DNA of 64,000 bases. It comes from JACMLC01 sp963720235. Its GTDB lineage: Bacteria; Acidobacteriota; Blastocatellia; Pyrinomonadales; Pyrinomonadaceae. The stretch is from assembly GCA_963720235.1 (NCBI GenBank), contig OY970389.1:372001-436000 (forward strand), read 5' to 3'. The notes beneath the pieces are model-generated. The model was given only the letters and a program-made list of their open reading frames with translations. It did not search any database and was not told where the DNA came from. Shown here in pieces: positions 9,701 through 18,700 of this stretch (position 1 is its first letter; each line of letters starts with the position of its first letter). Made by a program: the position numbers and the translations under genes.

Positions 9701-10049
9701 CTTCATGCGCCTTTGGCGCGCCCCAGACGGCCATCACGCCGTCGCCCATGTGGGCCACTACCGTCCCGCCCTGATCCGTGATGGCTTTGTCTAACTGCGC
9801 CCACAAAGAGTTCATCATCTCTTTGACTTCTTCTGCATTGAGCGTTTCGGAGATAGCAGTGTAGCCGGAGATGTCTCCGAAGAGGACTGTCGCCTGCTTG
9901 CGTTGTTCTGTGGGAGGCTCTTCGGCGTCGAGCGCGTTGAGCTTTTGACGCAACGCCGCAATGGTCGCGTCCACCAGAGCATCGCCCAGCGTCGTGCGCA
10001 AAGATTCCTGAATGATGATTGCTTGCTCTAGCTGCTCGCGCTCAGACAT
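6717..10049 (-). CDS. Class III nucleotide cyclase-AAA ATPase-TPR signalling protein
   Basis: Residues 45-240 are a cyclase homology domain with metal motifs FGDISGY (D59) and MGDGVMAVWG (D103), and ALGDTTNLAARLE. The position usually held by the adenine-reading lysine is alanine, so activity or substrate may differ from standard cyclases. Residues 255-600 are a STAND/AAA-type ATPase with Walker A GEAGLGKSRL and Walker B VLYLDDLHWAD. The C-terminal half is a long array of TPR-like helices. Proteins of this layout usually act as multi-domain sensors. It lies directly downstream of the nine-haem cytochrome genes on the same strand and converges on the FHA-GAF-cyclase, which suggests a role in regulating this redox cluster. 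Confidence 0.9.
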   Translation of the reverse strand: MSEREQLEQAIIIQESLRTTLGDALVDATIAALRQKLNALDAEEPPTEQRKQATVLFGDISGYTAISETLNAEEVKEMMNSLWAQLDKAITDQGGTVVAHMGDGVMAVWGAPKAHEDDPERAIRAALKMQEEVGHFSATSLRAQFRMRQATVEPPVLRMRIGINTGPVILGTVATTKEFTALGDTTNLAARLEHAAPIGGILIAHDTYRQVRGAFDVQPLKPISVKGKSEPVQVYVVERAKPRAFRAGTRGVEGVETSMVGRHTELERLLDALQSVTEDKELHVVTVFGEAGLGKSRLLYEFDSKVELLPERVQVFNARATESTRGLPYSLMRDIFSFRFEILDSDPPVVAREKLERGMIACFGAGEEARMRTHFIGHLIGLDFSASPFLSGILNDAKQIRDRAFHYATQFFATFGRERAMVLYLDDLHWADDGSLDFIEHVARTCAGVPLLILCLSRPTLLEQRPAWGEDGAGRTRLMLQPLSKRESRQLVEEILRQAEDVPQELRDLVVTGAEGNPFYLEELIKMLIDQKVIEPGEEQWHVDSTRLAEVKVPPTLTGVLQARLDGLTMPEKTDLQRASVVGRKFWDNAVEHLKNGMASIASDAKDTPLESLRHKELIFARSASTFADAREYIFKHALLRDVTYESVLIRERRSYHKKAAEWLVERSGERVNQYAATIAEHYERALEIERAIEWCGRAGEQAREAYALPTAIGFYRKALDYSAALEQDTTSQWGKQKLKWYEGLAEALWWQGKFAESVEAYKAMLEAAEIEGDLLAQAHACNGLALVQEKEGHNRASLESAKCAERLAGGSDPTPETMAELAAALNRQGSVLYRLGEVSAAMSIGQHALELSTTLGQSGRRERAGGLRVLGLAYLMQGQFEQAYSYFDQARELCLELGDRRGVSNMLITMGETVRQRGDYPAAVNLYQEALAIAREIGERTVQIICLNNLAGVRVGLGNYDEAEADLRQVISMTGPSGYQVLTETYSFLASACLGQGKVEEALEAAQRALALGQKTENHELMAEAWRTLGAVAARLPEPVTIENQSFDAAACFQESLRLFTERGMEAERARTLRNWARYEQERGMQERADAMMQEAREIFTRLGMEEQG

Positions 10050-10084
10050 ATCTCTCTTACACTACAGAAAGCCGCCGCGAGAGG

Positions 10085-10325
10085 CAATATTTTAACGTGA
10101 AGTGCAAGATAAGCGGCTGATGCCGCCCGTGCTGTGCGGAAAGCCTTTGGCTTTCCGTCCCGCGCTCAGAAATTAATAGCAAGGCTGTGCCTTGCCGTGT
10201 GAGGCGCAGCCTCACAGGTAAAAAAGCAGATGACCGGAAAGTCAGAGACTTTCCGCACAGCAGAAGCGGCAGAGCCGCTATGACTTTCCGTACAGCATGA
10301 GCGGCCAAGCCGCATTCCGATACTG
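10085..10325. repeat. Complex hairpin repeat, GGAAAGTC family, copy 1
   Basis: A run of small palindromes includes GGAAAG...CTTTCC, GAGGCGCAGCCTC and CGGCAGAGCCG units. The same words recur at about 23060-23285. No gene is seen in this 290-bp gap between the cyclase-AAA-TPR gene and the nonahaem gene. Confidence 0.7.
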
Positions 10326-10340
10326 TCGAACTGAAGTTAA

Positions 10341-11267
10341 TTAGCGTATGCCTTTGAACTTGAATGTCGCTTGCGTGTGACAGCGTTTGCAATCGCCGTA
10401 GTCCGCTTCGCCAAAGGCTCTTTTGTTGTTGTGACAGGTCGCGCAACTAAGGGTGCGCGAAGGTGGAAAGTGTTGCGCGGTGCGCGGCGAGGTGACTTGC
10501 TTTGCTTGCGGCAGACCGCCGCGCAGTGTGTGGCAGTCCGCACAATCGAGTCTTTGTCTGAAGCTGTGTTTGGCATGACTGAAGCTGGCGTTGAAGGCGA
10601 CGGAGTTTGTCGGCGTGCGACGATAAGACGCGAGTGAATGGCAGGTGGCGCATGAACTGATGTCGCGCCCGCCGGAAGTCTTGCCGGGCGTGTGGCATTG
10701 ATAACAGTTATTGTGCGCGTTGATGCCCGCGGGAATAGTCATGGCAACGCCGCGCCGCAGTGTCGCAGTGTGACAGAATGCGCACCCTTGTGCGGGTCTG
10801 GCTTCGCCTGTGTTGTGCTGCGCGTGGTCAAACTTCGCGTTAAAGCTCTCTTTGAATTTGGAAGGGAAGCCATGCAGGGGCGGATTGCTGCCGGACAAGC
10901 TCGAATGACAGATATTGCAGAGAGGAGTTTGGGGCGTGAAGAATTGTGCCTGATGGCAATCCATGCAGGCTTTGTGTCCGGGAAATGTCGGCGTTGAAGA
11001 GTTGCTCTGACGCTGATGACAGGACGAGCACGCAAGCGACGAGTGCTTCTGGCTCGTGTGCGAAAACTTTGAATAGTCGCGCCCGGCATCCTGCAAAGGC
11101 TCTGGCGCAGAGGTCACTGCCGCGACGCGCGCATTCATGACGAGGACGATGAGAAAGCCTGTGAGGGCTATGAGCAGGATGACAAGCCTCAACACTTGAC
11201 GGTCGGCGAAAGTGCGCGCCGAAGTCTCAAGGTTTTCCGTTTGTGTTGAATCAGGCTTGTCCGTCAC
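10341..11267 (-). CDS. Membrane-anchored nonahaem cytochrome c (c3/c7-like)
   Basis: An N-terminal helix (about residues 27-46, VLRLVILLIALTGFLIVLVM) anchors the protein, and nine CXXCH motifs follow: CSSCH, CMDCH, CNICH, CAFCH, CYQCH, CATCH, CADCH, CATCH, CKRCH. Many extra His residues in S-H-x-x-H spacing suit bis-His ligation, as in cytochrome c3/c7 and NrfH-like electron wires. The start is a GTG that overlaps the TGA of the upstream gene (GTGA), so it is probably translationally coupled to that second nonahaem cytochrome. The expected role is periplasmic electron relay between the inner-membrane redox proteins and the larger cytochrome. Confidence 0.9.
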   Translation of the reverse strand: MTDKPDSTQTENLETSARTFADRQVLRLVILLIALTGFLIVLVMNARVAAVTSAPEPLQDAGRDYSKFSHTSQKHSSLACSSCHQRQSNSSTPTFPGHKACMDCHQAQFFTPQTPLCNICHSSLSGSNPPLHGFPSKFKESFNAKFDHAQHNTGEARPAQGCAFCHTATLRRGVAMTIPAGINAHNNCYQCHTPGKTSGGRDISSCATCHSLASYRRTPTNSVAFNASFSHAKHSFRQRLDCADCHTLRGGLPQAKQVTSPRTAQHFPPSRTLSCATCHNNKRAFGEADYGDCKRCHTQATFKFKGIR

Positions 11268-12346
11268 TTGATGTCCTTGCGTTCGAGCGGCTCTCTTCCG
11301 GCAATCCTGTAATGACTCGCGGGCGCATCCAGCAGTCCCTTGTCAGACGTATGACAGTATGCACAGTTGAATCCGCGATTTTTATCCAGTTGCGCTAATT
11401 CATCATCCAGGTCTGTCCTGAGTCCGGCCTTGTTATGACAATCAGAGCACGCGCTGAGCGGCACATCGGCCTTCAACCCGCGCAAGCTGCTGGCCTTTGT
11501 GATGTTGATATGACACTTCGTGCACTCGTCTATGTGCTGTTCTCTCGCGTGAGAGAATTTGAGCGAGATGCGTTTGGGAGCCGAGAGAATCGCCACGTCC
11601 GTCGGCGATAGATTATGACATCCGGCGCATTCGTTGTGCGTCGGTTGCTGATTTTTCCAGTGACAGTTAAAGCAGGAGGCGTGACTCGCGGGCGCATTTT
11701 TAAATGTCCCAGTCGGCGGATGAAAGTTGTCAGGGAAACCGCCGGCAGGTTGCAGCGTCGCCGTTTCCGTCTCATGACAGATAGCACAGTTGTTGTACTT
11801 CTGAACGCTCTTCTCTTGAAGCCCTGCATGTGCCGCTTCAAATTTTTTATCAAAACCAGTGAGCCGTGCGATGACATCCTGATGCTTGTCGTGCGGAAAA
11901 ATTGTATCGAACTGTGTCGGCTGATTTGGTTTGTCGAAAGCAAAACGCGCGCCGTCGCGCGGCGAGACTTTTGTGTGACAGATGGAGCAGATGACCGGGC
12001 GCGCGCCTTTGAAAAATTCAGCGCGATGACAATTTGTGCAAGAGGCGTGTGAAGGATAATCGGCTACGTCTGGAAAGCCGGAGGCTGTGGGCCAATTAGC
12101 TGTCGGAGCTTTATGACAGGCGGCACAATCGAGGCTTTTGTGTTTCGCAGAGCGATGCGAGAAGGCGGAATAATCTTTCGCGGATTTTCCACGCCTTTGA
12201 GTTTGCGTGGCCCTACGCGACGCAGGTTTTCTTCGCCGGTCTTGCCCGGAAACTTGCGGGTTCGCATTTAAAGCTGTGCGCGGAAAGAGATAGCCCGTCG
12301 CCGTGAGAGCTATAAAGGCGAGGATGATAACAAGGCGAGTTTTCAT
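11264..12346 (-). CDS. Periplasmic nonahaem cytochrome c
   Basis: A signal peptide or anchor (MKTRLVIILAFIALTATGYL) is followed by a basic linker and nine CXXCH motifs: CAACH, CTNCH, CSICH, CAICH, CFNCH, CAGCH, CTKCH, CSDCH, CAYCH. The motif spacing and S-H-K-H distal histidines resemble the neighbouring nonahaem protein, so the two may be distant paralogues. I chose the ATG at 12346 because it overlaps the stop of the upstream gene (ATGA) and begins a clean signal sequence; a longer frame to 12409 has a poor N-terminus. It lies in a minus-strand operon with cytochromes on both sides. Confidence 0.9.
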   Translation of the reverse strand: MKTRLVIILAFIALTATGYLFPRTALNANPQVSGQDRRRKPASRRATQTQRRGKSAKDYSAFSHRSAKHKSLDCAACHKAPTANWPTASGFPDVADYPSHASCTNCHRAEFFKGARPVICSICHTKVSPRDGARFAFDKPNQPTQFDTIFPHDKHQDVIARLTGFDKKFEAAHAGLQEKSVQKYNNCAICHETETATLQPAGGFPDNFHPPTGTFKNAPASHASCFNCHWKNQQPTHNECAGCHNLSPTDVAILSAPKRISLKFSHAREQHIDECTKCHINITKASSLRGLKADVPLSACSDCHNKAGLRTDLDDELAQLDKNRGFNCAYCHTSDKGLLDAPASHYRIAGREPLERKDIK

Positions 12347-13191
12347 CTCTTCGTGGCCGTCTGTGTGCTCGCGTCGCAAGCGGGCAGAGGCTTTTCGATG
12401 ACCGTGCACTTGGCATCTTTGCTGTTCGAGATGGTCAAGGTCTTCGAGTCGTCAGCTTTAATCGTGATGTCGCATGTCCAGAGCAGTTGATTTTCGCCAA
12501 CCTCTGTCGGCAACAGGTTGGTGACGAGATAAGAGCCGGGCGTCAGGTCTGTGAAATAGGCCGTGCCACGGCTATCCGTCATGACAGAGAGCACGGAAGA
12601 TTTGGTCGCAGTTTCGGCCTCGCCGATTAAGGTTTTGAGCGCGGTCTGCTTGCGGCGATAGAAGCCGTCTCGAATCTCTTCCGTGAGATTCGTTGTCAGC
12701 CAGAGCCGTGCCAGTTCCGTCTTTCTGTATTCTTTCGCGCTGCGCGCGAAAGCCGCTTGAAACTCAGGAACCGCACTCGCGCCCGTCACAAATTTTTCTT
12801 CAATCGGACGACAATAGACAGACTCGCAATCGCCTTCCTTGAGCCAGTTGATAAAAGCCACGCTCGCTTTCGCTTGCCTGTAATAACACTCGCGCGTCTG
12901 GATTGAAGTCTGATTAATTTTTTCAATCAACGCTTTGTTCTCTTCGCGGCTGCCTTTGATGAGATAGAAGCGTTTGCGCGGCAACCCTTTCTCTTTGCCG
13001 TTGACCTTCGGCCTGACGCGCAGGCGAAAACCGCCAGCCGCCTGTGCGCTGACAGTTAAAGGCGCAAACAAACCGAATAGCAAAATCACAAACAGGCCAC
13101 AGAGACACAGAGACACAGAGGAATATAAAAATCTAAAATGCAAAAATAAGCATCCTCTTTCATTTTGCATTCTGCATTCTCCCTTTTTCAT
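12343..13191 (-). CDS. Secreted protein with carboxypeptidase-regulatory-like (prealbumin) domain
   Basis: The C-terminal half reads SVMTDSRGTAYFTDLTPGSYLV and is typical of a carboxypeptidase regulatory-like or SpaA-type beta fold. The middle is helical and charged and I do not recognise it. An N-terminal hydrophobic stretch ending LTVSAQ looks like a signal peptide. Part of that signal peptide (FLYSSVSLCLCG) is encoded by the left arm of a palindromic repeat, and the ATG at 13191 is inside the repeat, so the true start is uncertain. The stop overlaps the ATG of the nonahaem gene, so it belongs to the cytochrome operon, possibly as an assembly or surface factor. Confidence 0.65.
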   Translation of the reverse strand: MKKGECRMQNERGCLFLHFRFLYSSVSLCLCGLFVILLFGLFAPLTVSAQAAGGFRLRVRPKVNGKEKGLPRKRFYLIKGSREENKALIEKINQTSIQTRECYYRQAKASVAFINWLKEGDCESVYCRPIEEKFVTGASAVPEFQAAFARSAKEYRKTELARLWLTTNLTEEIRDGFYRRKQTALKTLIGEAETATKSSVLSVMTDSRGTAYFTDLTPGSYLVTNLLPTEVGENQLLWTCDITIKADDSKTLTISNSKDAKCTVIEKPLPACDASTQTATKR

Positions 13192-13225
13192 TGTCTCTGT
13201 GCCTCTGTGTCTCTGTGGCTGATTT
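13090..13225. repeat. Nested palindrome, outer CAGAGACACAGAG arms and inner AAAATGCAAAA arms
   Basis: The outer arms are ACAGAGACACAGAG words and their complement CTCTGTGTCTCTGTGG. The inner arms are AAATGCAAAA words and CATTTTGCATTCTGC. The inner module recurs inside a different outer module near 26755-26880. It covers the 5' end of the upstream-reading gene. Confidence 0.8.
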
Positions 13226-13236
13226 TGTGAGATATG

Positions 13237-14904
13237 CTAAAGCGTAGGAGTGGGCGGAAATTTGATGAACGGCAAGCGCACGCCGCGTATGACGAGTTGG
13301 TCTGAGCGGATTGCAGCCGGAGGCGCATAGCCCGTCGCTCCGCCCGCCGCTATGAAATCATCCTGGTCAATGCCGTCGCCACTGATGCCAATCGCTCCGA
13401 CGAGCGCGCCGTTTTTGTAGAGCGGAATACTGCCCGCGAAAATTTGCAGGCCGTTGCGTATGACACGGATTGATGAACAATCGCACGCGGGCCTGTTCAT
13501 CAACTGCCGCAAGGAACAGATGGCTGGCCGCGCGAGTAGGCTCGGAAGAATCAAGTCCAGTTGCAAGCCGACATTGAACGGACTCCATTCGCCTAGAGAA
13601 GTGCTGAATGGCCCGGCCTGTGTGTTATTGAGGCCGTCCGGGAAAAGTGGACGATGCAGAAATCCAATGCCACGGTCGCTGTAAGCGATAGCTCCGTTGA
13701 GCGGCACGCCGTCCGCTGCTGCGCGGCTTGAATACTGGCCCATCCCCGCGCCGTTGAGCAGAGTTGCCGTATCGCTTCTCGAAAAGAAAACCGCCGAGCG
13801 AGCCTTTTGCACAGAGACATCAAAGCCGAACACAGGCGCGTCAGCCGAACGAAAAATTCCCAGCACATTGCCTTCCGTATCCACGACGGCGATAGACACG
13901 CGCGCATTGCTGCCTAAAGGTTGTCTGATAGCCGCGCGCGTAATGTTCGCCGTCTGTGCAGCGCGAGAGATAATCGAATTCACATCCGCCACTGTCAATC
14001 CAAGCGCAGGCGTCGGAAAAGGGCTGCCGATGAAAGGGAAGAAGCGTGTGCTGACTTCGCCATTGATGCCGCCGACTGTTGCAGGCGTAAAAGCAGATGG
14101 CAGAGCATTGCGTACCGGAAAGTTTGTTAAGACCGTGCCGGGCAAACTTCCGAAAGGAATCGCTGGCGGAGTCAAAGGACTCGTGACATTGCTATAAAGA
14201 AGACGTATGCCGTTGACGAGAATGTTGTCGCCGCGAATCAATGCGGGCGATTCATAGCCGCGCACGCCTGAGACGGCGATAAGCTCTTCAAACGGCTGGT
14301 CAAAATCTGCTGGGTTGCGGTCAACAGTGTAAAGGCCGTCGCCCTCTATGCCGATGCCGCCGACAGCCACGCCGTTTTTGTAAACAGGCAAGCCTCCAGC
14401 GTCGCCGGACAATCCCAGAGCCAGCCCAGGCTTTTTGATGTCCGAGCAGGGAAGCGAAGAGAACTGCACGCCGTAGAGCGGCCCGCCCTCGCGAAAATCT
14501 ATGGCGGGCGGAAAATGTTCCTGAATAATAAAGCCAGCCGTGCGCGTCGTGAAAGCATTGCCCGTTGTGCTAAAGAGCGCGCCCGTCCCTGCCTTTGAGA
14601 TGGCTGCGGCGAAGGCCGGAACACTCAAACCTTCAAGCCCGCGACCAAACGTGCCGATGCTGCGAATCTGCGTCGTCGGATTCGCGCCCGTCATCACAAA
14701 GACGCCGAGCACATTGCCTTCGCGGTCTGTGACGGCGACAGTCACTTTTTGATTCAACTGGACTGCGGCGGAAACGGATTGCGCAATGAGGGTCTGCACA
14801 TCAGCCGTCGTCAAGGTCTGTGCGCTGACCTGTGATGAGTAGAGAGCGATGACAAAAGTCATCTTGAGTAAAAACGAAAAGAGACGAGCAGAGGAAAAAA
14901 GCAT
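13237..14904 (-). CDS. Secreted protein with two GlcG/HbpS-like (DUF336) domains
   Basis: A signal peptide ends near residue 29 (SSQVSAQ). Two copies of a GlcG/HbpS-type domain follow. Each begins LTTADVQTLI or LTVADVNSII, contains VAVTDREGNVLG or IAVVDTEGNVLG, and ends near a Gly-rich GAIGISGDGIDQDD or GGIGIEGDGLY segment. HbpS-like proteins bind haem in the periplasm or outside the cell. Here the gene is flanked by multihaem cytochromes, so a haem-handling or haem-scavenging role is plausible (inference). The ATG at 14904 is clear. The domains are separated by a stretch with residues I cannot assign. GlcG relatives of unknown role are the alternative. Confidence 0.8.
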   Translation of the reverse strand: MLFSSARLFSFLLKMTFVIALYSSQVSAQTLTTADVQTLIAQSVSAAVQLNQKVTVAVTDREGNVLGVFVMTGANPTTQIRSIGTFGRGLEGLSVPAFAAAISKAGTGALFSTTGNAFTTRTAGFIIQEHFPPAIDFREGGPLYGVQFSSLPCSDIKKPGLALGLSGDAGGLPVYKNGVAVGGIGIEGDGLYTVDRNPADFDQPFEELIAVSGVRGYESPALIRGDNILVNGIRLLYSNVTSPLTPPAIPFGSLPGTVLTNFPVRNALPSAFTPATVGGINGEVSTRFFPFIGSPFPTPALGLTVADVNSIISRAAQTANITRAAIRQPLGSNARVSIAVVDTEGNVLGIFRSADAPVFGFDVSVQKARSAVFFSRSDTATLLNGAGMGQYSSRAAADGVPLNGAIAYSDRGIGFLHRPLFPDGLNNTQAGPFSTSLGEWSPFNVGLQLDLILPSLLARPAICSLRQLMNRPACDCSSIRVIRNGLQIFAGSIPLYKNGALVGAIGISGDGIDQDDFIAAGGATGYAPPAAIRSDQLVIRGVRLPFIKFPPTPTL

Positions 14905-14913
14905 GTGCTGCCT

Positions 14914-15010
14914 TGTCAGAACCGCCTGCGGTAGCGGGCGGGTCTTCGGTGTTCTAAAGCTTGTCTCTTTGTCATCTCAAACCCGCCCGCTACCGCAGGC
15001 GGTTCTGACA
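14914..15010. repeat. Perfect 30-bp inverted repeat
   Basis: The arms at 14914-14943 and 14981-15010 are exact complements over 30 bp (TGTCAGAACCGCCTGCGG... and its inverse), separated by 37 bp. It lies between the tetrahaem gene and the DUF336 gene and could form a very stable hairpin that uncouples expression of the two. Confidence 0.85.
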
Positions 15011-15021
15011 AAAGAGTCGCT

Positions 15022-15612
15022 TTACTCAATCAGTTTATGACACTTCAAGCAATCCTGCGTGCCGGGTATTTTGCCTTTGAGTTCGGGGCGCGCTTTAATC
15101 GCCGCGTCGTGGCAGGTGTTGCAGTTCAGGTGGTACGCAACTTCGTTATTCAACATCGTCGGCTTAGACTTGCCTGCTTCCGTCATGCTCGGCATCGGTT
15201 TGCTGTCGTCGTCGGCTTGCAAGTGACAGGCACGACAATTTTTGACGCCGGCAGCATCCGCAGCTTTGAGAGCTTCAACAGTCAAGACGACTTTTCTCTC
15301 CGAAGTCTTCAAAGGCGGCTTGAGCGCGTCGGCGGGTTGATCCGTGTGATGACAAATCACACAACCAATCACAGCTTTGCCGTCTGCGGTGTAATTTTTA
15401 AAACTGTGTGTCTCGTGATTGAAAGCGACCTCGCCGTGTTTGTCATCCTTGCTGTCTTTGCCGAGCGTGACGGCCTTCGGAAGCTCTTTCTTGAGAGCGT
15501 CCTGTAGCGCAACAGCATTTCTGGCCCAGACGCCGCCCAAAGGCTGCACGACGAGATAGCAGGCCGCAGCCAGAAAAATTAAAGTGATGATGCCGGAGAT
15601 ATTTCGTTTCAT
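15022..15612 (-). CDS. Tetrahaem cytochrome c3 family protein
   Basis: The ATG at 15612 has a good GGAGG site upstream and begins a signal anchor (MKRNISGIITLIFLAAACYL). Four haem motifs follow: CVICHH, CRACH, CNTCH, CLKCH. Distal His residues (FNHETHSF, YHLNCNTCH) fit the class III cytochrome c3 pattern: about 195 residues with four bis-His haems. It is probably a soluble or anchored periplasmic electron carrier between the nonahaem and decahaem proteins. A longer frame to 15855 has no coding character upstream of this start and overlaps the neighbour. Confidence 0.9.
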   Translation of the reverse strand: MKRNISGIITLIFLAAACYLVVQPLGGVWARNAVALQDALKKELPKAVTLGKDSKDDKHGEVAFNHETHSFKNYTADGKAVIGCVICHHTDQPADALKPPLKTSERKVVLTVEALKAADAAGVKNCRACHLQADDDSKPMPSMTEAGKSKPTMLNNEVAYHLNCNTCHDAAIKARPELKGKIPGTQDCLKCHKLIE

Positions 15613-15676
15613 CGGGCGGGCCTCCTGTTTTTGTCGCGCGGGCAATAAACTTTTTGAGAAAGATGACAAAAGACAG

Positions 15677-15748
15677 TTACGAATCACGAAACAACACGAA
15701 TTGAAAGACAAACCTTCGTCTCGCTTTGTGTGATTTCGTGGTTCGTAA
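15677..15748. repeat. Inverted repeat of CACGAA / TTCGTG words
   Basis: The left arm (TTACGAATCACGAAAC...) and right arm (...TTTCGTGGTTCGTAA) are imperfect complements around a centre near 15712. It lies between the tetrahaem gene and the decahaem gene. A related word set forms the palindrome at 32585-32668. Confidence 0.7.
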
Positions 15749-15779
15749 ATCTCTTTATAATACTGACACGAAGCTTCAG

Positions 15780-18700
15780 CTATGAACGCCAGAGCCGCGT
15801 CTGTCTTATTTTCAATCCGATTGCCAGAGCCATAAATAAACCAAGCGCACTCCATTGTGCAAACAAATTTTCGCCTGCGCCGGACTGCGTTGCGCTTGTA
15901 GAGGATTCTATCTCGTCGTCATTCTCCTTCTTTGTGGCCGAACTCTTAAAGTCCACGGGCTTTGTCGCGGGCCTGTCCGTCACTGTAAAGAACGCGCCCG
16001 CGCCGTTATCCTTACGCAGCAATCGCATGGTTTCCATCAAGTTAAAGGGGCGCGCGCCGCGCCGCCCGAAGACAGAGATTTGATTGCCGCTCTCGTCTGC
16101 CGCGCGGTCACGGTCGAGCGGTTTCGAGATTGCCAGCGCATCGCCTTTTGTTTTGAAGGAAGCAATCAAGCGCGGTTGCGGGCGCGGGCTAAAGCCTGCG
16201 TAAGTCTCCATCGTTTCCGGGTCTGTCAGTTGCAGAATCTTCAAGCCGCCCGGCCCATCCGCGACATACGCGAAGAGAGACGCATTCGTCATCGCCACTT
16301 TTATTTGATGCGCGTCTTGCAGTTGTCCGCCAGCATTAAACATCTGGTCCAGACGCGGCCTGTCAGGTTGCTCTACATCAATAATCGCCATTCCTTCTTT
16401 GCCCGCAGCCACGTATGCGTAGGTGCGCGCGACGTAAATATCTTTCGCTTCCGGCAGAGGGACAAAAGCGTTTTCTAAAAGTTGAACTTCATCGGGCTTG
16501 TCATTCAAGCGCGTGATGTCAATGACCTTCAATCCTTCTTCATCCACGACAAAGGCGTAACGAAATTGCACCGCCACACTGCGCGGATGCTTGAGCGCGA
16601 TTCGCTTTTCGATGAACGGATGCAGCGGGTCGTTGATGCCGAGGATGACAAGCTCTTTCTCCGTAGTGATAAATGCATGCGTGCCTGCGATGTTGATATT
16701 GTTGGCTTCATTCAAAACGCCTTCGGGATTGAAGGTCAACGCGCGGCTCAGGAAATTATTCAAAGGGTCGCCGTCGAGAAGCGTCGCCGCGTTGACGAGA
16801 ATCAAGCCTTCGTATTTGTCCACTACATAGAGATAAGCATAGAGCGGATGAATCGGCTGCTCTTCATTGACGAGCATTGTCGGCTGCGTTGGCGATTGCA
16901 GATATTTCTCATACAAAATTTTCGCTTCATCCGGCGAGACTGTTTTGTAGTTTCCCTGCTCGTCCACAATTATCTTCCAGCGCGCGGGGTCAACGGCGAG
17001 CGTCGTGGGCGCGGCCACAGCCGTCGCGTATTTCGTGTCCACATAAAACTTCTGACCGTAAGGCGAGACGGGCGCGGTCACAATGCGCTCTGAAAATCCT
17101 TTGTGGTCTATCTGCGCGATGTCATAGACGCGCAGGCCGCCCTCGCCCGCAGCGACATATGCATACTCGCCGCGCGTCTGAACTTGAAGGACTTTCGGAT
17201 TGCCCGCGTGCTCGAAAAAGTTTTTAAGCTTTCTGCCGTCGCGCTCAAACTTGCTGTAATTGTCCGGGTAGGCTATGCGATGCAAGGTGCTGCCGATGAC
17301 TGCCTGCGGCTCTGATTGTTCCGTGACGATGACTGCTTCGAGCGCGTGGTCTGCCGCGACGTAAACATAGCGGCCCATGAAGTTGACGAAGTTTGTGCCT
17401 TGCAGAAGAAGTTGGGCCAGCCATGCATTGTTGTCATTATCTTTTGAGACGTGACAATCAGAGCAGCCTTTCGTTTCCTTCCCGCGAACAGTGTGCGGCA
17501 CATGCGTATTGAAAGCCTGACCCGCGTAGCCTTCTGCGGAAGTAGTCTGTTGCTGGCTGTAAATCCATTCGCGGTTCTGATTCTGCGAGCTAACGAGCAC
17601 TGCTGAGGAAGAGCGCACGGGCGCGACGCGATGGCCTGTCACAGTGCCGTCTTTGCCGAGCATGAAAATGTCGTCGCGCAGGACTTGAAAATTGTAGGTC
17701 GTGAAATTGCGCGAGTCGCCGCCCTCGAAATGGCGATTCGGCATCTTCTTATTCGCGGTCATAGAGAGATGGCAACCGAAGCAGCCTGTCATCCATGAAG
17801 TGTGACAGGCATAGCAACTCATCTTGCTCTCTTTGTGGGCCAGCTTTTCTTCGTCCGAAGGCACATCGCCCCACGTCTCGTTGTCCGTGCGAATCGTCTT
17901 GGCGTAGCGCGACTGCTCGTTATAGTCCGGCGAGTTCGGGTCAATCGTGTCTTTCGTCTGTTTGATGCGCCACCAGCGTTTGGGCTCGACAATCGAAGTC
18001 TGAATGATGTCGCCTTCATGAAGTTGAATCTCTTTGTCGTTCTCGTCCTTCTTCAACATCACAGGATTGCCGCTTGCATCTTTAGCGCGTAGGTCACGCT
18101 TTTCGACGCGCTTGAAGAGATTGAATCTTGTGCCGTTCGGGTCGCGGAAGCGTATGCGTGTCAGGTCGCGGCCTCTGGCTCTGGCCGCAGGGCCGGAGGT
18201 TCTCAAGGTCGCGGCCTCTTTGAGCGTGCCGTGACAATCAGCGCAATCAATCTCTATGGCCGCGCGCGGTTCGTTGTAGAGATTGCCGTCGCCGTGCGAG
18301 TCCTGACCGAAATGGCAGTCCGCGCAGTGCATCCCTTTTTCGAGATGTATGTCATTGAGATGCACAGCCTTTCTAAATTTGTCCGGGTCGTCGGGCGAGA
18401 CGATGTTGTTGCCCGCGTCCAGCATGTCGCCCTTGCGATTGCGTTTAAAAACTTTGCGGAAAATCCAGCCGTGACCGTGAAAGTCTGCGAACTGAGCCCG
18501 CTTGAGATTTTGATTAAATTCGGGCGTGCCTGTTTGATTGAGAAAGTCTGGCTCAGACCATTTGCCTCTGAGGCTCGCTGCTTCTGGATTGCGATTGAGC
18601 TTTCGCTGCTCGTCGTCCTGCGAAGGCGTTATCTGTTTCTCAGGATACATGCGCGCGCCGTCAGTCTCGTTGTCCCACCATGTCAGGCCCAGATAGCTTG

